A stretch of 64,000 nucleotides of DNA, taken from positions 1 through 64,000 of the forward strand of contig JNKY01000001.1 in NCBI GenBank assembly GCA_000702245.1, given 5' to 3'. Below the pieces are notes generated by a model, which was given only the letters and a program-made list of their open reading frames with translations, searched no databases and was not told where the DNA came from. The position numbers were made by a program, and so were the translations under genes. The DNA comes from Lachnospiraceae bacterium C6A11 (lineage in GTDB: Bacteria; Bacillota; Clostridia; Lachnospirales; Lachnospiraceae). Shown here piece after piece: positions 10,401-17,427 of this stretch (positions within the stretch are counted from its first letter, which is position 1; each line of letters begins with the position of its first letter).

Positions 10401-11515
10401 GTGAAGGGCGAGTGCTGAGAGAAGAATATTTTGGTTCGGATAAAAAGAGAATCGTGATCAGGAAAGGTTATGCCATAGCTGAGTACGATTATGATATGTA
10501 TGGGAATCAATCCAGAATCGCATATTATGATGCCAATGAGATTCCTGTTATGAATTCGGCTGGGTATGCAATACTCAAGAAAGACTATGATAAATATAAG
10601 CATGTTATAAAAGAAGAGTACTACGGTGATGGTGGTGATAGGCTGACGCTCGGAGGAGGCTATTCTATTGCTCGATATGCTTATGACTCGGATGGTAATA
10701 TGACGGATATGATGTATTATGGACGTGATGGGAAGCCGGTAATGTACAACGGCACATACTTCCATCTGCATAGAGAGTTTAATGACAAACATCAGATTAT
10801 TCGTGAGACTTATTTTGATATGGATGATAAACCTATAACTCGTGAGGAAGGTTATGTTATAGTCGAAAGAGAATATGATGATGCCGGAAATGCTAATGTT
10901 TATCGTTATCTTGATGCGGATGGAAAACCAGTCATGAGAACGGATGGATATGCTGAAGCGTTTTATACATTTAATGATAAAAAACAGAAAATTAGAGTAG
11001 AGTATCGCGATGTAGCTGGGAAGCCAGTTATAATTCCAGCAGGACATTCTGTGGCAGTATATGCATATGATGAAAATGGTAATCAGACGGATGTTTCATT
11101 CTATGATACAGATGGTAATCCGGCTACATGGTGGAGAGATATATTTAGAATTCATAGTGAATATGATGAATATAAGCAGGTGATTCGTGAAGAATACTAT
11201 GATAAATCAGGTGACTTGATGATGCGAAGCGATGGATTTGCCGTAATCGAGAAATCATATGACACTTCTGGAAATATGATCGAGCAGAGGTATCTTGATT
11301 CTGATGATAATCTGGTAATCAATACCAATGGATATGCCATCCTTTGTCGGGATTTTAATTCTGAAAAGCGTATCATCAAAGAGTATTATCTCGGTCTGGA
11401 ACGCGAACTTGTCGATTCTGCCAGTGGTTTTGCAGTGATTGAGAATACTTATAATGCAGATGGAATCCTTGTAAAGACTGTGCATTATAATACTAAGGGC
11501 GAGGCTGTTGATTAA
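7466..11515 (+). CDS. Large membrane protein with tyrosine-rich repeat tail, probable polysaccharide polymerase/ligase
   Basis: At 1349 residues this is the largest cluster protein. Residues of about 10-390 and 405-530 form many hydrophobic segments in an O-antigen polymerase/ligase-like arrangement, with the polar loop a Wzy/WaaL protein would show. Residues of about 535-780 form a predicted extracellular domain. From about residue 783 to the end there are some 17 units of about 33 residues with the pattern YD..GN....YYD..G.PV....GYA. The position next to rml genes and an initiating sugar transferase, and the absence of another polymerase in the cluster, support a polymerase or ligase role. 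That role is inference. The tail resembles YD/MORN-like repeats and could bind glycan at the surface. Confidence 0.6.
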   Translation: MSKFKINTLKKIKVYDVVEIVFLTILGLYLAFLAEKTTTYHFEYATDVENFLLNAIKIVTYIKLVVFLWKKRQDILHDRVFLRKLIVFLACAISLWVIYYQVYRADKYKFLLFLGVLVVGTIGTDYRKIMKTQVVAVGLVIGATILASLTGFIDNYTYMRNGHMQSSWGLVASTDYASIIVYLTLTAWMAWKGVSSKPFIIMGIISIINSLFVARSTTSTIAGMLFLLAVIYDSVSIKKGRKLIAVISGVAFPFLAFITLSFEYLYHRGTSIGIKIDSFFHRRFSLMDSGFKNYKLSLFGTPFDQIGRGGSTFSNTDYNFIDSTYILILLRYGIALFAVITVLWVLMTRKAAKRGDYRLVLGMGIIAVHSFSEHHFPEVNYNILIILPFAVLGMDWLVSEKYTTKRTSEDKRSFNIGLLTFGIMVITLLSVGPRFLSFFRTIFDVTVNVEIKEKEKLIFAVFCIVIILLITVSVAVYKTLTLLIVGLINKEKGSRSVSVKKQIFAPVAIIVITIFVIIAGIVKGNRIIEGRGKAYQAVVDEEKTAITAVKTGIKKSGGNFYADELPELYRRTYGGVTESIFKGDELASRETTTVLIDANYEADPLMKMGFLYTEISEKHALYSNDVDVIRELESVGYHMTGYFSRILTVDLMEEAEMNSLEMTTTGAIKVEGKAHSLIYGPYYDLRAGDYTVVYNLSLPYIDNYDKDYKICTLRVGLRWGSEYVAEIPVFRRDFDENGRLKSEIKININDSRACEFKVVAEDGRVVLLNGISCQKTPDMDTHRSYDKKGRIIRESYFDLEGNPIEIDDGYHTVEYEYDGNNNKSFFRYYDNGDQPVITKKGYAGISKKYDLKKRVIRDTYYDQYGKRLSLESGYSAVGYGYDDNGNKNEFKYYDSEDIPVMIAKGYSIVRRTYDEQKNVTHEEYYDTDDKLATIPGGYAAVSYDYDDARRETLRCYYGEDGKLTVTNDGYAQRWRVLDSEGRVLREEYFGSDKKRIVIRKGYAIAEYDYDMYGNQSRIAYYDANEIPVMNSAGYAILKKDYDKYKHVIKEEYYGDGGDRLTLGGGYSIARYAYDSDGNMTDMMYYGRDGKPVMYNGTYFHLHREFNDKHQIIRETYFDMDDKPITREEGYVIVEREYDDAGNANVYRYLDADGKPVMRTDGYAEAFYTFNDKKQKIRVEYRDVAGKPVIIPAGHSVAVYAYDENGNQTDVSFYDTDGNPATWWRDIFRIHSEYDEYKQVIREEYYDKSGDLMMRSDGFAVIEKSYDTSGNMIEQRYLDSDDNLVINTNGYAILCRDFNSEKRIIKEYYLGLERELVDSASGFAVIENTYNADGILVKTVHYNTKGEAVD
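9808..11512 (+). repeat. About 17 tandem 33-residue repeats in the polymerase-like gene
   Basis: Each unit encodes roughly YD..GN....YYD..GKPV....GYA.....YD, with a step of about 99 nt. The GY/GF/GH anchor appears 15 times (GYHTVE, GYAGIS, GYSAVG, GYSIVR, GYAAVS and so on), and two further units have lost it (TYFHLH, DIFRIH). Units differ clearly at the DNA level, so the array is old rather than newly expanded. It continues to the C-terminus. Confidence 0.85.
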
Positions 11516-11654
11516 AATATTTAAATATAATGGTTGCTTTGCCTATTGATATTTTTGGGCCATTTTGGGCCATTGCTAAAAACTATTGCAGAATCTTCTT
11601 AAAACGATTACAATAGACTTTAACAATTCTGAAAATTCCGAAAGGGATTATATT

Positions 11655-13175
11655 ATGAAAAAAAATAGTATTCGCGCGAAACATTTAGACTTTATATTAA
11701 TAGATATAATGTGCATACTTTCGATGCTTTGGCTGTCCTATACACTTTGGATATCTGAACGCGCTAAAAAAGTTATGGGCGATGATTATAGAACCATCGG
11801 CCTTATTCTTGTGCTTGCCTACCTGTTTATTGTATTTACGAGGCCGGCGCACAGCGGTATCCTTAGGAGAAGCATTCTTAAAGAGCTGAGGACGACGATT
11901 TTCCTGAATGCGGAGCTTCTGATAATCATTCTGATATACCTTTTTGTTATTCATTCGACAGCGACATATTCGCGAGTTACATTTGGTTTGTTTGCGATAT
12001 TTGATACCTTTGCGATGCTCTTTATGAGAAGCGTCTGGAAGGCGTTCATGAGGAATCGTTACAGCAAGGATGAGCATAAGAGTAAAGTCATGCTTGTGAC
12101 TTACAGGGGCGATGTGCAGACGCTGAGGAAGATAGTCGGAACGTCGCGTGGATACAGCAGGATCAGCGGTATCATTCTTCTGGATGAGCCTGATTCCGGA
12201 CCGGGAGGCAGAGGCGAGACCGGAGAGTTGATCATTGACAGGATCAGTTCGGAGACCGGTAAGCTGGTTGGAACAGGTACAAATATGATCACCCCGGACG
12301 GCACGATCCTCACCGGAGGGCAGGAGACGATCGACGGAATTCCGGTTATTTATAGGGATGAGATCCTTGAGTATTGCAAGCAGAATGTTGTTGATGAGGT
12401 GTATATCATGGCTGCCCGCAAGGACACGGACAAGCTGTCAAATATGTTCCTGTCGATGGGCATCACGGTGCACCTGACGCTGGACGTTTTCATAAGAAAT
12501 ATGCCGAATGCGCACGTTGACAACGTGAACGGCTACACGGTTCTGACCGCGGGTATCGATACGATCACCATCGGCCAGCAGCTGGTGAAGAGGGCATTTG
12601 ATATAGTTGTTGGTTCGATAGGGCTGATATTTACAGGGCTTCTGACCCTGTTTATCGCGCCGATCATCAAGAAACAGTCGCCGGGACCTGTATTTTTCTC
12701 GCAGATCCGCGTGGGTAGGAACGGACGAAAGTTCAAAATGTACAAGTTCCGCTCGATGTATATGGACGCGGAGGAGCGTAAGAAAGAGCTGATGGCGCAG
12801 AACGAGATGGATGGCTTCATGTTTAAGATGGAGAACGACCCGCGTATCACGCCGATCGGACGTTTCATCAGGAAGACTTCGATCGACGAGTTCCCGCAGT
12901 TTCTGAACATCCTGAAGGGCGACATGAGCCTGGTCGGTACGAGACCGCCAACGGTGGACGAGTTCGAGAAATACCATGCTCACCATTTCAGCCGCCTTGC
13001 GATGCGTCCGGGACTTACCGGAATGTGGCAGACCTCCGGCCGTTCGGACATCACCGACTTCGAGGAGATCGTGCAGCTCGACAACGAATACATCCGCAAC
13101 TTCAGCCTCGGGCTGGATGTGAAGATCATCTTCAAGACCTTCTTCGCTGTATTCGCGATGAAGGGGTCGAAATAA
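11655..13175 (+). CDS. Polyprenyl-phosphate sugar-1-phosphate transferase (WcaJ/WbaP type)
   Basis: This enzyme starts repeat-unit synthesis by moving a sugar-1-phosphate from a nucleotide sugar to undecaprenyl phosphate. The N-terminal half has about four to five membrane segments, the middle a Rossmann-like CoA-binding-type domain, and the last 200 residues the catalytic bacterial-sugar-transferase domain (KRAFDIVVGSIGL, SPGPVFFSQIRVGRNG, KFRSMYMDAEERKKEL, TSIDEFPQFLNILKGDMSLVG). I chose ATG 11655 (MKKNSIRAKHLDF) because a partial copy at 19213 starts at the same codon; an upstream ATG at 11586 lacks support. Base composition shifts from AT-rich at the 5' end to GC-rich downstream, as in a recombinant mosaic. 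It ends at a terminator. Confidence 0.92.
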   Translation: MKKNSIRAKHLDFILIDIMCILSMLWLSYTLWISERAKKVMGDDYRTIGLILVLAYLFIVFTRPAHSGILRRSILKELRTTIFLNAELLIIILIYLFVIHSTATYSRVTFGLFAIFDTFAMLFMRSVWKAFMRNRYSKDEHKSKVMLVTYRGDVQTLRKIVGTSRGYSRISGIILLDEPDSGPGGRGETGELIIDRISSETGKLVGTGTNMITPDGTILTGGQETIDGIPVIYRDEILEYCKQNVVDEVYIMAARKDTDKLSNMFLSMGITVHLTLDVFIRNMPNAHVDNVNGYTVLTAGIDTITIGQQLVKRAFDIVVGSIGLIFTGLLTLFIAPIIKKQSPGPVFFSQIRVGRNGRKFKMYKFRSMYMDAEERKKELMAQNEMDGFMFKMENDPRITPIGRFIRKTSIDEFPQFLNILKGDMSLVGTRPPTVDEFEKYHAHHFSRLAMRPGLTGMWQTSGRSDITDFEEIVQLDNEYIRNFSLGLDVKIIFKTFFAVFAMKGSK

Positions 13176-13195
13176 GGTTTTTAGACAAGATTTCA

Positions 13196-13226
13196 AGAGT
13201 CGCGAGAGCGTTTCGCGGCTCTTTTT
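13196..13226 (+). terminator. Intrinsic terminator after the polysaccharide cluster
   Basis: The stem AGAGTCGCGA pairs with TCGCGGCTCT (one G-T pair) around a 7-nt loop and is followed by five T. It lies 20 nt after the sugar-transferase stop and closes the polysaccharide operon. Confidence 0.9.
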
Positions 13227-13234
13227 ATAAATAT

Positions 13235-13292
13235 AAAAAGCGAACATGCGTACGGCCTCGCTGTTGACATGTATCGCGCTATGGGCTATAAT
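13235..13292 (+). promoter_or_regulatory. Consensus sigma-A promoter with an upstream conserved element
   Basis: TTGACA (13264-13269) and TATAAT (13287-13292) are separated by 17 bp, a perfect consensus promoter reading into the accessory island. Nine bases upstream of the -35 lies AAAAAGCGAACATGCGTACG (13235-13254). The same element with two central changes occurs upstream of the GH9 promoter at 57851. Its core GAAC-N4-GTAC resembles the Firmicutes LexA box GAAC-N4-GTTC with one mismatch. Whether it is a LexA site is unproven. Confidence 0.85.
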
Positions 13293-13362
13293 GTATGCAC
13301 AAGATAAGGGGGATGGAATTACTCGGTGATAGTGGCATCAAAATCATATTAAAGGAACTTCT

Positions 13363-13413
13363 CCCCCAGGCCTCTGGGTTGGTACGGTGTACCGGCTTAT
13401 GCACACTTGGGGG
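13363..13413 (+). ncRNA. Structured 5' leader element
   Basis: Within the leader between the promoter and the first island gene, CCCCCAGG (13363-13370) can pair with CTTGGGGG (13406-13413), enclosing a second 9-bp stem, 13377-13385 with 13389-13397. A competing hairpin, CCCAG with CTGGG at 13365-13378, is mutually exclusive with both. No T-run follows, so it is not a simple terminator. This comes from reading base pairs by eye; it matches no RNA family I recognise. Confidence 0.4.
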
Positions 13414-13446
13414 TGTTTTGCTTGTTGGGGGATGGAGAAGGATTAG

Positions 13447-13968
13447 ATGGAAGAAGAATATACAAATACATTGGTTGAAATGGGAGTTTCACTAACTGAA
13501 CTTGCTGTAAAGGGGACAGCATCGGCTGTAAGTAAAAAAATAAGAGCAATCAAAGATGTAAAGGATGCGGAAAGGCTAAGGGTTAAATATGATGAGCTGA
13601 TTAACGAGGTTCTACAAGAGAGGGAAGAAGCTGTTAGAATTGCTCAAACGTATAAAGCGGAGCTTGATAGAATAGTTATATCTGATGAAAATATCGAGCA
13701 TCTTCATAATACAGTTTCAAAAGTTATTGAGATTATTAAATCTATACAGTTAGCAAAAACTATCGGAAGACCTGAGGCTGAAAGAGAGAAAGTTGAATCT
13801 CAGGTTGAGGGGTATGAACAGATTAAAGAACTAATCAGCGTAGATACATTGAAGACTATGCAGCTTTTAGGATTTAATTACAAAGAAGCTATTGGTGAGC
13901 CTCTCACAAAACTCTGCGCTAATGCAATCGCTGGATGGGGAACAAAGAGTAGTCAGAAGAAGAGATAA
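13447..13968 (+). CDS. Hypothetical coiled-coil protein, first gene of the accessory island
   Basis: I do not recognise this 173-residue protein. It is soluble, highly charged and mostly helical, with a strong coiled-coil stretch at about residues 30-75 (AERLRVKYDELINEVLQERE) and a second helix around 85-125. The C-terminus contains a short hydrophobic patch (LTKLCANAIAGWG). No catalytic motif is visible. A good ribosome binding site (GGAGAAGGA) precedes ATG 13447. It is the first gene after the consensus promoter at 13264 and its structured leader. AT-rich composition contrasts with the GC-rich sugar transferase just upstream, consistent with horizontal acquisition. Confidence 0.7.
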   Translation: MEEEYTNTLVEMGVSLTELAVKGTASAVSKKIRAIKDVKDAERLRVKYDELINEVLQEREEAVRIAQTYKAELDRIVISDENIEHLHNTVSKVIEIIKSIQLAKTIGRPEAEREKVESQVEGYEQIKELISVDTLKTMQLLGFNYKEAIGEPLTKLCANAIAGWGTKSSQKKR

Positions 13969-14145
13969 GAGGCAAGGCGAATCTGGTTTAGAAGATCGGA
14001 ATGTAGGATATGTATTTCTGAAATATTGGCTCTCAGAATCCAGATATGTGGAGATACAACGGAAATTTCATACGTTTTATGGTACCAATTGATTATCTGA
14101 GCTATTATAAGATGCACAAGATTTAGATAATCTGAAGGGAATAAC

Positions 14146-14223
14146 ATGATGGATGATTCAAAGAATCCTGATGCAATGAAAGATGAACTGACATGGGATG
14201 TGGAATTACAGGGCATGATATAA
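14146..14223 (+). CDS. Possible 25-residue small ORF
   Basis: A short reading frame begins MMDDSKNPDAMKDELTW and ends at TAA 14221, preceded by GAAGGGA at a plausible distance. It is acidic with no recognisable motif, and may be a genuine small protein or the 5' remnant of a lost gene. The surrounding 13969-14274 interval (306 nt) otherwise holds only an 8-bp inverted repeat (GATTATCT with AGATAATC, about 14094-14132) and no clear terminator. Confidence 0.25.
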   Translation: MMDDSKNPDAMKDELTWDVELQGMI

Positions 14224-14274
14224 TGAGCACAAGCTATAGATAATACAAAACAATCAGTATGAAAGGGTTCAATA

Positions 14275-14544
14275 ATGTGGTATGAATGGTTTTTTGACGG
14301 AATTGGAACTGCGATAATTTCTTTTGTGTTAGGTGCACTGATTGGTTCTTATACTGGATATAAAGTTGGAATAAAGAAAAGTGGGCATCAAAAACAAATA
14401 GCGTCAGATTATTCTAATCAAGAACAACAAATGGTAACAGAAGAAGATAATATAATTGTTGTGGGGAAAAACCATGAGAATATTCGACAAGTTCAAAAAG
14501 CTGGTAAAAACTCGGAACAAAAACAATTTGGAACAATTAAATAA
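14275..14544 (+). CDS. Small single-pass membrane protein
   Basis: This 89-residue protein has one N-terminal transmembrane helix (about residues 8-33) rich in glycine (FVLGALIGSYTGYKVG), then a polar, glutamine-rich cytoplasmic tail. ATG 14275 is preceded by GAAAGGG. Its last 71 nt overlap the start of the next gene in another frame, suggesting translational coupling and a joint function. I know no family for it. In this setting it could be a membrane anchor or effector for the island proteins, but nothing in the sequence shows that. Confidence 0.6.
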   Translation: MWYEWFFDGIGTAIISFVLGALIGSYTGYKVGIKKSGHQKQIASDYSNQEQQMVTEEDNIIVVGKNHENIRQVQKAGKNSEQKQFGTIK

Positions 14545-15616
14545 AGAAATTAACCAACAACAAGTAGCTGGAAATAATTCGACACAATATCAAACAAATG
14601 TAGAAATACATCAAGGGGTTTCAGAGGAACGCGTTAGAAGTATTTATAATGAATTAATTCCTAAGACGCTGAAAGAATACTCTCTGATGGCAGAAGATAT
14701 AGCGAATAATAGAATTGCAGTGTTTGCAAATTATCTTATTCCGAGGGTGATGGAAATAGATAATGCTATTTCGATGTTTAATAATCCCGAATTTCAAATA
14801 TTGTTGAAAAAGGCACAGTTGTCGGCAGCTGATACAGCAAATGAAAATGATTACGCACTTTTATCAGAATTAATGATAAGTCATATTCAGAAGGGCCATG
14901 ATAGGAAGAATCATACAGGCATCTCTAAGGCAATAGAAATTGTGGATTATATCGATAATGATGCGCTATGTGCGTTGACAGTTGCTCATGCATTACAGAC
15001 CTTTTATCCTGTTACTGGTCTTATTCAAGAAGGCCTTCAAGCGCTGAGTGATTTATATGACAAACTAATATGTCTAGGACTTCCAGATGGAAATGATTGG
15101 TTGGATCATCTTGATATATTAGGGGCAATAAGAATCTCTTCTTTTGGTAAACTGAGACAAGTTAAAGATTTTTATGCAAGTTTTTTGGATGGATATGTTT
15201 GCGTAGGTATTAAAATTGGATCTGAGGATTATGATAAGGCAATAGATATACTAAATAAGAGCCATATCAATAGAACATGTTTAGTTGAAAATGAGTTGTT
15301 TGGGGATTATGCTCGATTATCAATTCAAAACAAAAAAGCAATTTCAAAGGTTGTGATAAATAATGTGGAGCAAGAACGAACTGAGCAAGAACAAAAAGCA
15401 CTGGAAGAAATATGGAATATGTATTCTAAAGACGAATCGTTAATGCAATTAGTTCGAAACGAGTTTATTAAAAAATGGGATTCCTATAAATCTTTGAAAC
15501 AAGTTCGTATATGGTGGGATAGTATTCAGACTCCTTTTAATATTACTAAAGTGGGGGAGGTGCTTGCACATACCAATGCGAAGTGCTGTGATTCAGACCT
15601 GCCAGATTTGATTTAA
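14474..15616 (+). CDS. GNNSTQ-motif protein, resembling the LPO_1073/Vpar_1526 family
   Basis: The protein has a basic N-terminus (MRIFDKFKKLVKTRNK), then AGNNSTQYQTNVEIHQG (about residues 33-49), then an all-helical body of about 320 residues. The layout of basic head, G-x-x-S-x-Q strand motif and a helix beginning with VRSIYNELIPKTLKEY matches my recollection of LPO_1073/Vpar_1526-type proteins, which have no assigned function. I prefer ATG 14474 over 14456 because the N-terminal motif starts there; 380 residues result. It overlaps the upstream membrane-protein gene by 71 nt. Family assignment is from memory and tentative. Confidence 0.6.
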   Translation: MRIFDKFKKLVKTRNKNNLEQLNKEINQQQVAGNNSTQYQTNVEIHQGVSEERVRSIYNELIPKTLKEYSLMAEDIANNRIAVFANYLIPRVMEIDNAISMFNNPEFQILLKKAQLSAADTANENDYALLSELMISHIQKGHDRKNHTGISKAIEIVDYIDNDALCALTVAHALQTFYPVTGLIQEGLQALSDLYDKLICLGLPDGNDWLDHLDILGAIRISSFGKLRQVKDFYASFLDGYVCVGIKIGSEDYDKAIDILNKSHINRTCLVENELFGDYARLSIQNKKAISKVVINNVEQERTEQEQKALEEIWNMYSKDESLMQLVRNEFIKKWDSYKSLKQVRIWWDSIQTPFNITKVGEVLAHTNAKCCDSDLPDLI

Positions 15617-15703
15617 TAAAGTGAAGAAAACTAACTTATGCACACACCAGAGGACCTTTCTTGTTATAGAAATAGCGTGAATTTGTTTATGAGGATATAA
15701 GTT

Positions 15704-16942
15704 ATGAAGAAATTACAGATAGTAAATGTTGGACCGATAAAAGAATGCAAAATAGAGTTTAAAGATTTTAACGTTATAACAGGTAAACAGTCGGCAGGAA
15801 AAAGTACCATAGCAAAGAGCTTATATTTTTTCTTGTCTATAAAAGATGAATTAAGAAGGCTTGTGTTTGAGGCACACCACCCAGGAATCCTTGCGGATGG
15901 TAAAGATCCGTTTAGTATAAGATTTAAAAATACTCTATTACGTATGCTTGAGGATATATATGGCAGTGATAAAACAATTATAAGAGAAGGATCTCTTTTG
16001 AAAATGGAATTTACAGAGGGGATTTATATTCAGGTTTCCTTCAACAAGGTTTTAACAGTGTCTTACAGCAACAAATTAAGAGATTTTATTAAGTATCTGG
16101 CGAATAAAGAAGGGAATTCTCAGGAAGTTAACTTTCTTAAAGAGGTTCAGAAAGAAATAAATGAAGTCTTTGACATTGATTATTCGCCTGTGTATATTCC
16201 GGCAGGAAGAAGTCTTATGACTGTAATGGGTAATCAATTTGAACTATTCTATTCTACATTGGATGATGGGAATAGGAGATTAATTGATTTATGCACAAGA
16301 AGGTTTTTTGAAACGGTTATGAGAATAAAGCCGCTTTATGCTAAAGGGCTTATTAGACGTTGGAAAGAACGAGAAGAGTTAATAGAAAAGGCTCAACCGT
16401 ATATGGTAGGTGTAATGAACGGAAACTATTATTACGCTAACGGAGATGAGTATCTTGAACTTGAGAATGGTGAGAGTATAAGGGTAAATATGGCTTCATC
16501 CGGTCAGCAGGAGGCCTTGTGGATTTATAATATATTACTGTATTATTCAGCTGACTCAATAAAGAGGTTTTATATTATTGAAGAACCTGAATCTAATCTG
16601 TTTCCGGAATCACAACAGCTTATCGCTAAATTCTTGGGATTTATAGCAAATCTTGGAAATCCTATGCTTATTAATACACATAGCCCATATGTGTTGGGCG
16701 AATTGAACAATATGATATATGCCGGTGGGGTTATGGGACGTGTGAAAAAGAAAAAAATCGCAGAAATCATCGAGAAGGAATGTCAACTTGATTTCAATTC
16801 TATGTGTGGTTTGTTTGTTGAAGATGGCAAAGTCACGGATTGTATGGATTATGAGATTGAGCAGATTGATAATTCGAAATTAGATGCTATTTCAAGGGTG
16901 ATAAATGAGGAGTTTGATAGACTTGTGGCTATAGGAAGGTGA
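15704..16942 (+). CDS. AAA ATPase of the OLD/RecF-like (AAA_15/AAA_21) class
   Basis: A 412-residue ABC-type ATPase. The Walker A motif GKQSAGKST is at residues 27-35, the signature-like ASSGQQEALWI lies near residues 265-275, Walker B YIIEEPESNLFP near 288-299, and the H-loop INTHSPYVL near 323-331. There is no C-terminal TOPRIM domain, unlike full OLD or Gabija GajA proteins; residues after 340 are a short helical tail. Such stand-alone ATPases usually act with a separately encoded effector, and here the next gene, 6 nt downstream, encodes an ExK nuclease-like protein. The arrangement is typical of two-gene phage-defence modules. Defence is inferred from architecture. Confidence 0.85.
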   Translation: MKKLQIVNVGPIKECKIEFKDFNVITGKQSAGKSTIAKSLYFFLSIKDELRRLVFEAHHPGILADGKDPFSIRFKNTLLRMLEDIYGSDKTIIREGSLLKMEFTEGIYIQVSFNKVLTVSYSNKLRDFIKYLANKEGNSQEVNFLKEVQKEINEVFDIDYSPVYIPAGRSLMTVMGNQFELFYSTLDDGNRRLIDLCTRRFFETVMRIKPLYAKGLIRRWKEREELIEKAQPYMVGVMNGNYYYANGDEYLELENGESIRVNMASSGQQEALWIYNILLYYSADSIKRFYIIEEPESNLFPESQQLIAKFLGFIANLGNPMLINTHSPYVLGELNNMIYAGGVMGRVKKKKIAEIIEKECQLDFNSMCGLFVEDGKVTDCMDYEIEQIDNSKLDAISRVINEEFDRLVAIGR

Positions 16943-16948
16943 TAATGA

Positions 16949-17383
16949 ATGGCATTAAAAGAGTATTCATCAGAATGTGAAAAATATCAGAAAAGAATTA
17001 CCTGTAAAGACAAGCATAACCCTCAGACATATATAGCTCACAATAAAGATTTGAATGAAGTATATAAATATCGTATTGATGGGGATGTAGTTCAGGATGG
17101 GGAACGCTGTGATTATCTTGTCTGGAATGAGACAAAGAAGAATGTCTATTTTATAGAGTTGAAGGGATCTGATTTGATTAAGGCGGTTAGGCAGATAGAG
17201 GAGACCGAGAGAGTGCTGAAATCAAGATTCGAGAAAGAGTTTAAGTTGGTAAAAGCATATTATCGTGTGGTGCTAAATAAGACTTGTACACATGCACTGG
17301 ATAATAACAAGGTTAGGCGGTTTAAGATAAATCACCCAGGACAATGTGAATTTAAGACCGTGAAATTCGAGGAAGATATATAA
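16949..17383 (+). CDS. Small PD-(D/E)XK nuclease-like partner of the ATPase
   Basis: This 144-residue protein carries the core of a restriction-endonuclease-like fold: D55 in ERCDYLVW, then VYFIELKG with E70-L71-K72, then a helix with Q82 (AVRQIEETERVL). The order D...ExK...Q matches PD-(D/E)XK nucleases of the RecB or Holliday-resolvase type. Residues 1-50 form a lead-in that includes a GDVVQDGE segment. It starts 6 nt after the ATPase stop and is clearly co-transcribed with it. It should be the effector of the pair, cutting DNA or RNA when licensed by the ATPase. Nuclease activity is inferred from motif geometry; the family has no name I can give. Confidence 0.65.
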   Translation: MALKEYSSECEKYQKRITCKDKHNPQTYIAHNKDLNEVYKYRIDGDVVQDGERCDYLVWNETKKNVYFIELKGSDLIKAVRQIEETERVLKSRFEKEFKLVKAYYRVVLNKTCTHALDNNKVRRFKINHPGQCEFKTVKFEEDI

Positions 17384-17427
17384 TAGCTTTTTATTTGAAG
17401 ATAAATATATGAGAATATGAGTAATAG

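Noticed and set aside
10322-11047. Long minus-strand frame opposite the repeat tail
   Set aside because: It arises from codon periodicity of the repeats; residue pattern is isoleucine/serine-rich noise.
12438-13247. 269-codon minus-strand frame, mirrored at 19437-19898
   Set aside because: It is antisense to the GC-rich transferase gene, and both copies show it only because the DNA is duplicated.
13295-13495. 66-codon frame in the island leader
   Set aside because: It overlaps the structured leader and the next gene, and has no ribosome site.
17384-17427. Attachment site at the rmlA fragment edge
   Set aside because: I saw no integrase, no tRNA end and no matching repeat at the other edge; the only long repeats are the transferase copies.
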